NCBI GenBank assembly: GCA_900551295.1
Contig: URVJ01000016.1
Location: 1 to 61,986 of the forward strand
Direction of reading: 5' to 3'
Length of the DNA stretch: 61,986 bases
Source: an uncultured Eubacteriales bacterium
Lineage (GTDB): Bacteria > Bacillota > Clostridia > Oscillospirales > CAG-382
The notes under the pieces are model-generated. The model was given only the letters and a program-made list of their open reading frames with translations, ran no database searches and was not told the DNA's origin. Below, piece after piece: positions 60,403 to 61,986 of the stretch (positions are counted from its first letter, which is position 1; each line of letters starts with the position of its first letter). The translations under genes were made by a program, and so were the position numbers.

Positions 60403-61734
60403 TCATGCGTAGCCGTACTTTTTCCTCTTTGCGATAATAAACGAAACGGAAATGATAAACGCAAAAACCTCTGCAAAAGTAATAGCATACCAAATGCCGT
60501 CAATGTCAAAAATCATCGGGAATACTATAACCGTCACCGACTGGAATACAAGGGTTCGCAAAAACGATATTATCGCAGAAATCGCACCGTTGTTGAGCGC
60601 CGTAAATAACGCCGACGCAAAAATGTTTATTCCGGTGAGAACGAACGCATAGGCGAAAATTCCGAATGCGTGAGTTGCCATCGCGCAAAGCTCATCATCA
60701 TATCCGACAAAAATCTCGGACAGCGGAGATGCAAGCGCCTTGCCGAGTATCATCATTATAATTCCGGCAGCCGACATCATTATAACGCTTTTTCTGAACA
60801 GGCTTTTAAGCTCATCTTTGTTCTGCGCGCCGTAATTGTACGAAACTATCGGCGACATTCCTATGGTATATCCTATAAAAATTGCCACAAAGATGAACTG
60901 GATATACATAAGGACGCCATATGTTGCAACGCCGTTCTGACCGGCATATTTCAAAAGCTGAAAATTATAAATTGCGCTGACTATCGACGAAGAAACGCTT
61001 GACATAAGCTCTGACGAACCGTTTGTGCAAGCTTTTATAAGCGGTCTTGCTTCGCATTTTGCATTTATTATTCTAAGCGGACTGTCATTTTTCCTTATAA
61101 AATAAAATATAGGAAGTATTCCGCCGACGCACTGGCTGATACCTGTCGCTACGGCGGCACCTGCAACACCCCAGTTAAAGAGTCCGACAAAAACCGTGTC
61201 GAGAATCATATTTGTAAGTCCTGCGGCGACCGTATAATAAAGTCCGAGTTTCGGCTTTTCGGCGACCGACAGATATATCTGAAATCCGTTCTGAAGCATA
61301 AACGCGGTATTGAACGCAAGAACCGTTCTGCCATAGACAACGCAATCGGTTATCATATTTTCTTCGGCACCCAACAGCACGGAAATCGGGCGCATGAAAA
61401 CAATTCCGACAACGCTTGTGATAACACCCAAAATTACGGTGAACTTTATCGCCATGGAGAATATTTCATTTGCTCTTTTTACATCTTTTTCGCCCAAAGT
61501 TTTAGCGACAAGTGCGCTTGCGCCCGAAGCGACCATAAATCCGAAGCCGCCGAGCACCATTATAAAGGGCATTACGAGATTTATTGCCGCGAACGACGTT
61601 TTTCCGGCAAAGTTTGATACAAAAAAGCCGTCCACCACGCCGTATATTGAAGTAAACACCATCATAACTATCGGCGAAAGGCAAAAACGCAGAAGTTTTT
61701 TATACGTGAAGTGTTCCGAGAGTTTAATTTCCAT
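60403..61734 (-). CDS. MATE family efflux transporter
   Basis: 443 residues with twelve predicted membrane helices. The MATE pattern includes MEIKLSEHFTYKKLLRFCLSPIVMMVF, GVVDGFFVSNFAGKTSFAAINLVMP, and the second-half GYTIGMSPIVSYNYGAQNKDELKSLF. It exports drugs or metabolites by H+ or Na+ antiport. The ATG at 61734 is chosen for AAGGAAAG just upstream. It is bracketed by inverted copies of the 83-bp repeat. No local regulator other than the nearby AraC is seen. Confidence 0.92.
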   Translation of the reverse strand: MEIKLSEHFTYKKLLRFCLSPIVMMVFTSIYGVVDGFFVSNFAGKTSFAAINLVMPFIMVLGGFGFMVASGASALVAKTLGEKDVKRANEIFSMAIKFTVILGVITSVVGIVFMRPISVLLGAEENMITDCVVYGRTVLAFNTAFMLQNGFQIYLSVAEKPKLGLYYTVAAGLTNMILDTVFVGLFNWGVAGAAVATGISQCVGGILPIFYFIRKNDSPLRIINAKCEARPLIKACTNGSSELMSSVSSSIVSAIYNFQLLKYAGQNGVATYGVLMYIQFIFVAIFIGYTIGMSPIVSYNYGAQNKDELKSLFRKSVIMMSAAGIIMMILGKALASPLSEIFVGYDDELCAMATHAFGIFAYAFVLTGINIFASALFTALNNGAISAIISFLRTLVFQSVTVIVFPMIFDIDGIWYAITFAEVFAFIISVSFIIAKRKKYGYA

Positions 61735-61880
61735 TTTCTTTCCTTTCTCCTTGTAAAATTTCAAAAAAGCACGTCCAAAGGCGTGTAACAGCTATTATAT
61801 GTTATTATTCTTAATTTGTCAAGAGATACATTTTTTATTTCAAATTTAAATATATTAAAAACTACACTTGCGTGTATTTG

Positions 61881-61960
61881 ATTTTCGCCTGTTTTGGGCG
61901 GAAACGGATTATTCACTTCCATGTGCAACCATATACTGACGCTTTTCTACGGAGAAAAGT
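61881..61960 (-). repeat. Interspersed ~83-bp repeat, copy 3 (inverted)
   Basis: On the minus strand: CTTTTC/GAAAAG hairpin (61942-61958), then TCAGTATATGGTTGCACATG and CCGTTTCCGCCC as in copy 2. Beyond it, 61956-61986 repeats GAAAAGTCCTCC twice, so the element may extend past the window edge. Confidence 0.85.
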
Positions 61961-61986
61961 CCTCCCCTGCGAGGAAAAAGTCCTCC

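Overview
The window looks like chromosome from an endospore-forming, Gram-positive anaerobe of the class Clostridia (Oscillospirales/Ruminococcaceae-like). The evidence is a SpoIIP gene, RNase J, DnaD, a T-box leader, an L10 leader, MetNIQ, MazF, a LexA with Firmicutes-type operators, and strong GGAGG ribosome binding sites with TTGACA-N17-TATAAT promoters. The taxonomic placement is inference. Most genes lie on the minus strand. I see no phage, insertion sequence, CRISPR array, tRNA or rRNA.

Layout. (1) 1-10.9 kb: trmB, a small DUF378 membrane protein, a YgiQ radical SAM protein, a solitary dnaA, a DUF975 membrane protein, a YhaN-like SMC-type ATPase, a DnaD-like protein and RNase J. A type I toxin-antitoxin-like locus (5.56-5.87 kb) sits in the middle. 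(2) 10.9-15.2 kb: an unidentified structured RNA, two CobW/COG0523 metal GTPases (one with an extraordinary His/Asp/Cys tract), rplJ-rplL with L10 leader, and a second copy of the type I locus. (3) 15.2-21.4 kb: a branched-chain amino acid operon, ilvB-ilvN-ilvC-ilvD, behind a T-box. (4) 21.6-30.8 kb: a MazF without visible antitoxin, a serine hydrolase, spoIIP and followers, a 31-residue Cys-rich membrane peptide, a secreted CAP-domain protein, lexA and a ComF-like protein. (5) 29.7-37.4 kb: an envelope/competence run of two M16 peptidases, lgt, mreC, comEC and holA. (6) 37.7-45.3 kb: a 2547-residue cyclic beta-1,2-glucan synthase-type protein. (7) 46-49 kb: metN-metI-metQ behind a methionine-rich leader peptide and a terminator. 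(8) 49-57 kb: a methyltransferase-like protein, a VanY-type carboxypeptidase, a GH30 glycosidase, and secreted leucine-rich repeat and Ig-like proteins. (9) 57.5-62 kb: a FAD oxidoreductase with a divergent PocR/AraC regulator, and a MATE exporter bracketed by inverted copies of an 83-bp repeat.

The two most noteworthy systems are not ordinary protein genes. First, metNIQ is preceded by a 34-codon leader ORF with seven Met codons, an intrinsic terminator and a plausible competing antiterminator. This is the layout of ribosome-mediated attenuation, where a SAM riboswitch or Met T-box would be expected. Second, two paralogous loci (5.56-5.87 and 14.94-15.24 kb) each encode a tiny hydrophobic peptide whose Shine-Dalgarno lies in a perfect hairpin. 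Each is opposed by a convergent short RNA with its own promoter and terminator, and each shows a long-range 5'-3' mRNA pairing. Base changes between the two copies preserve the pairings, and one peptide ORF is frameshifted.
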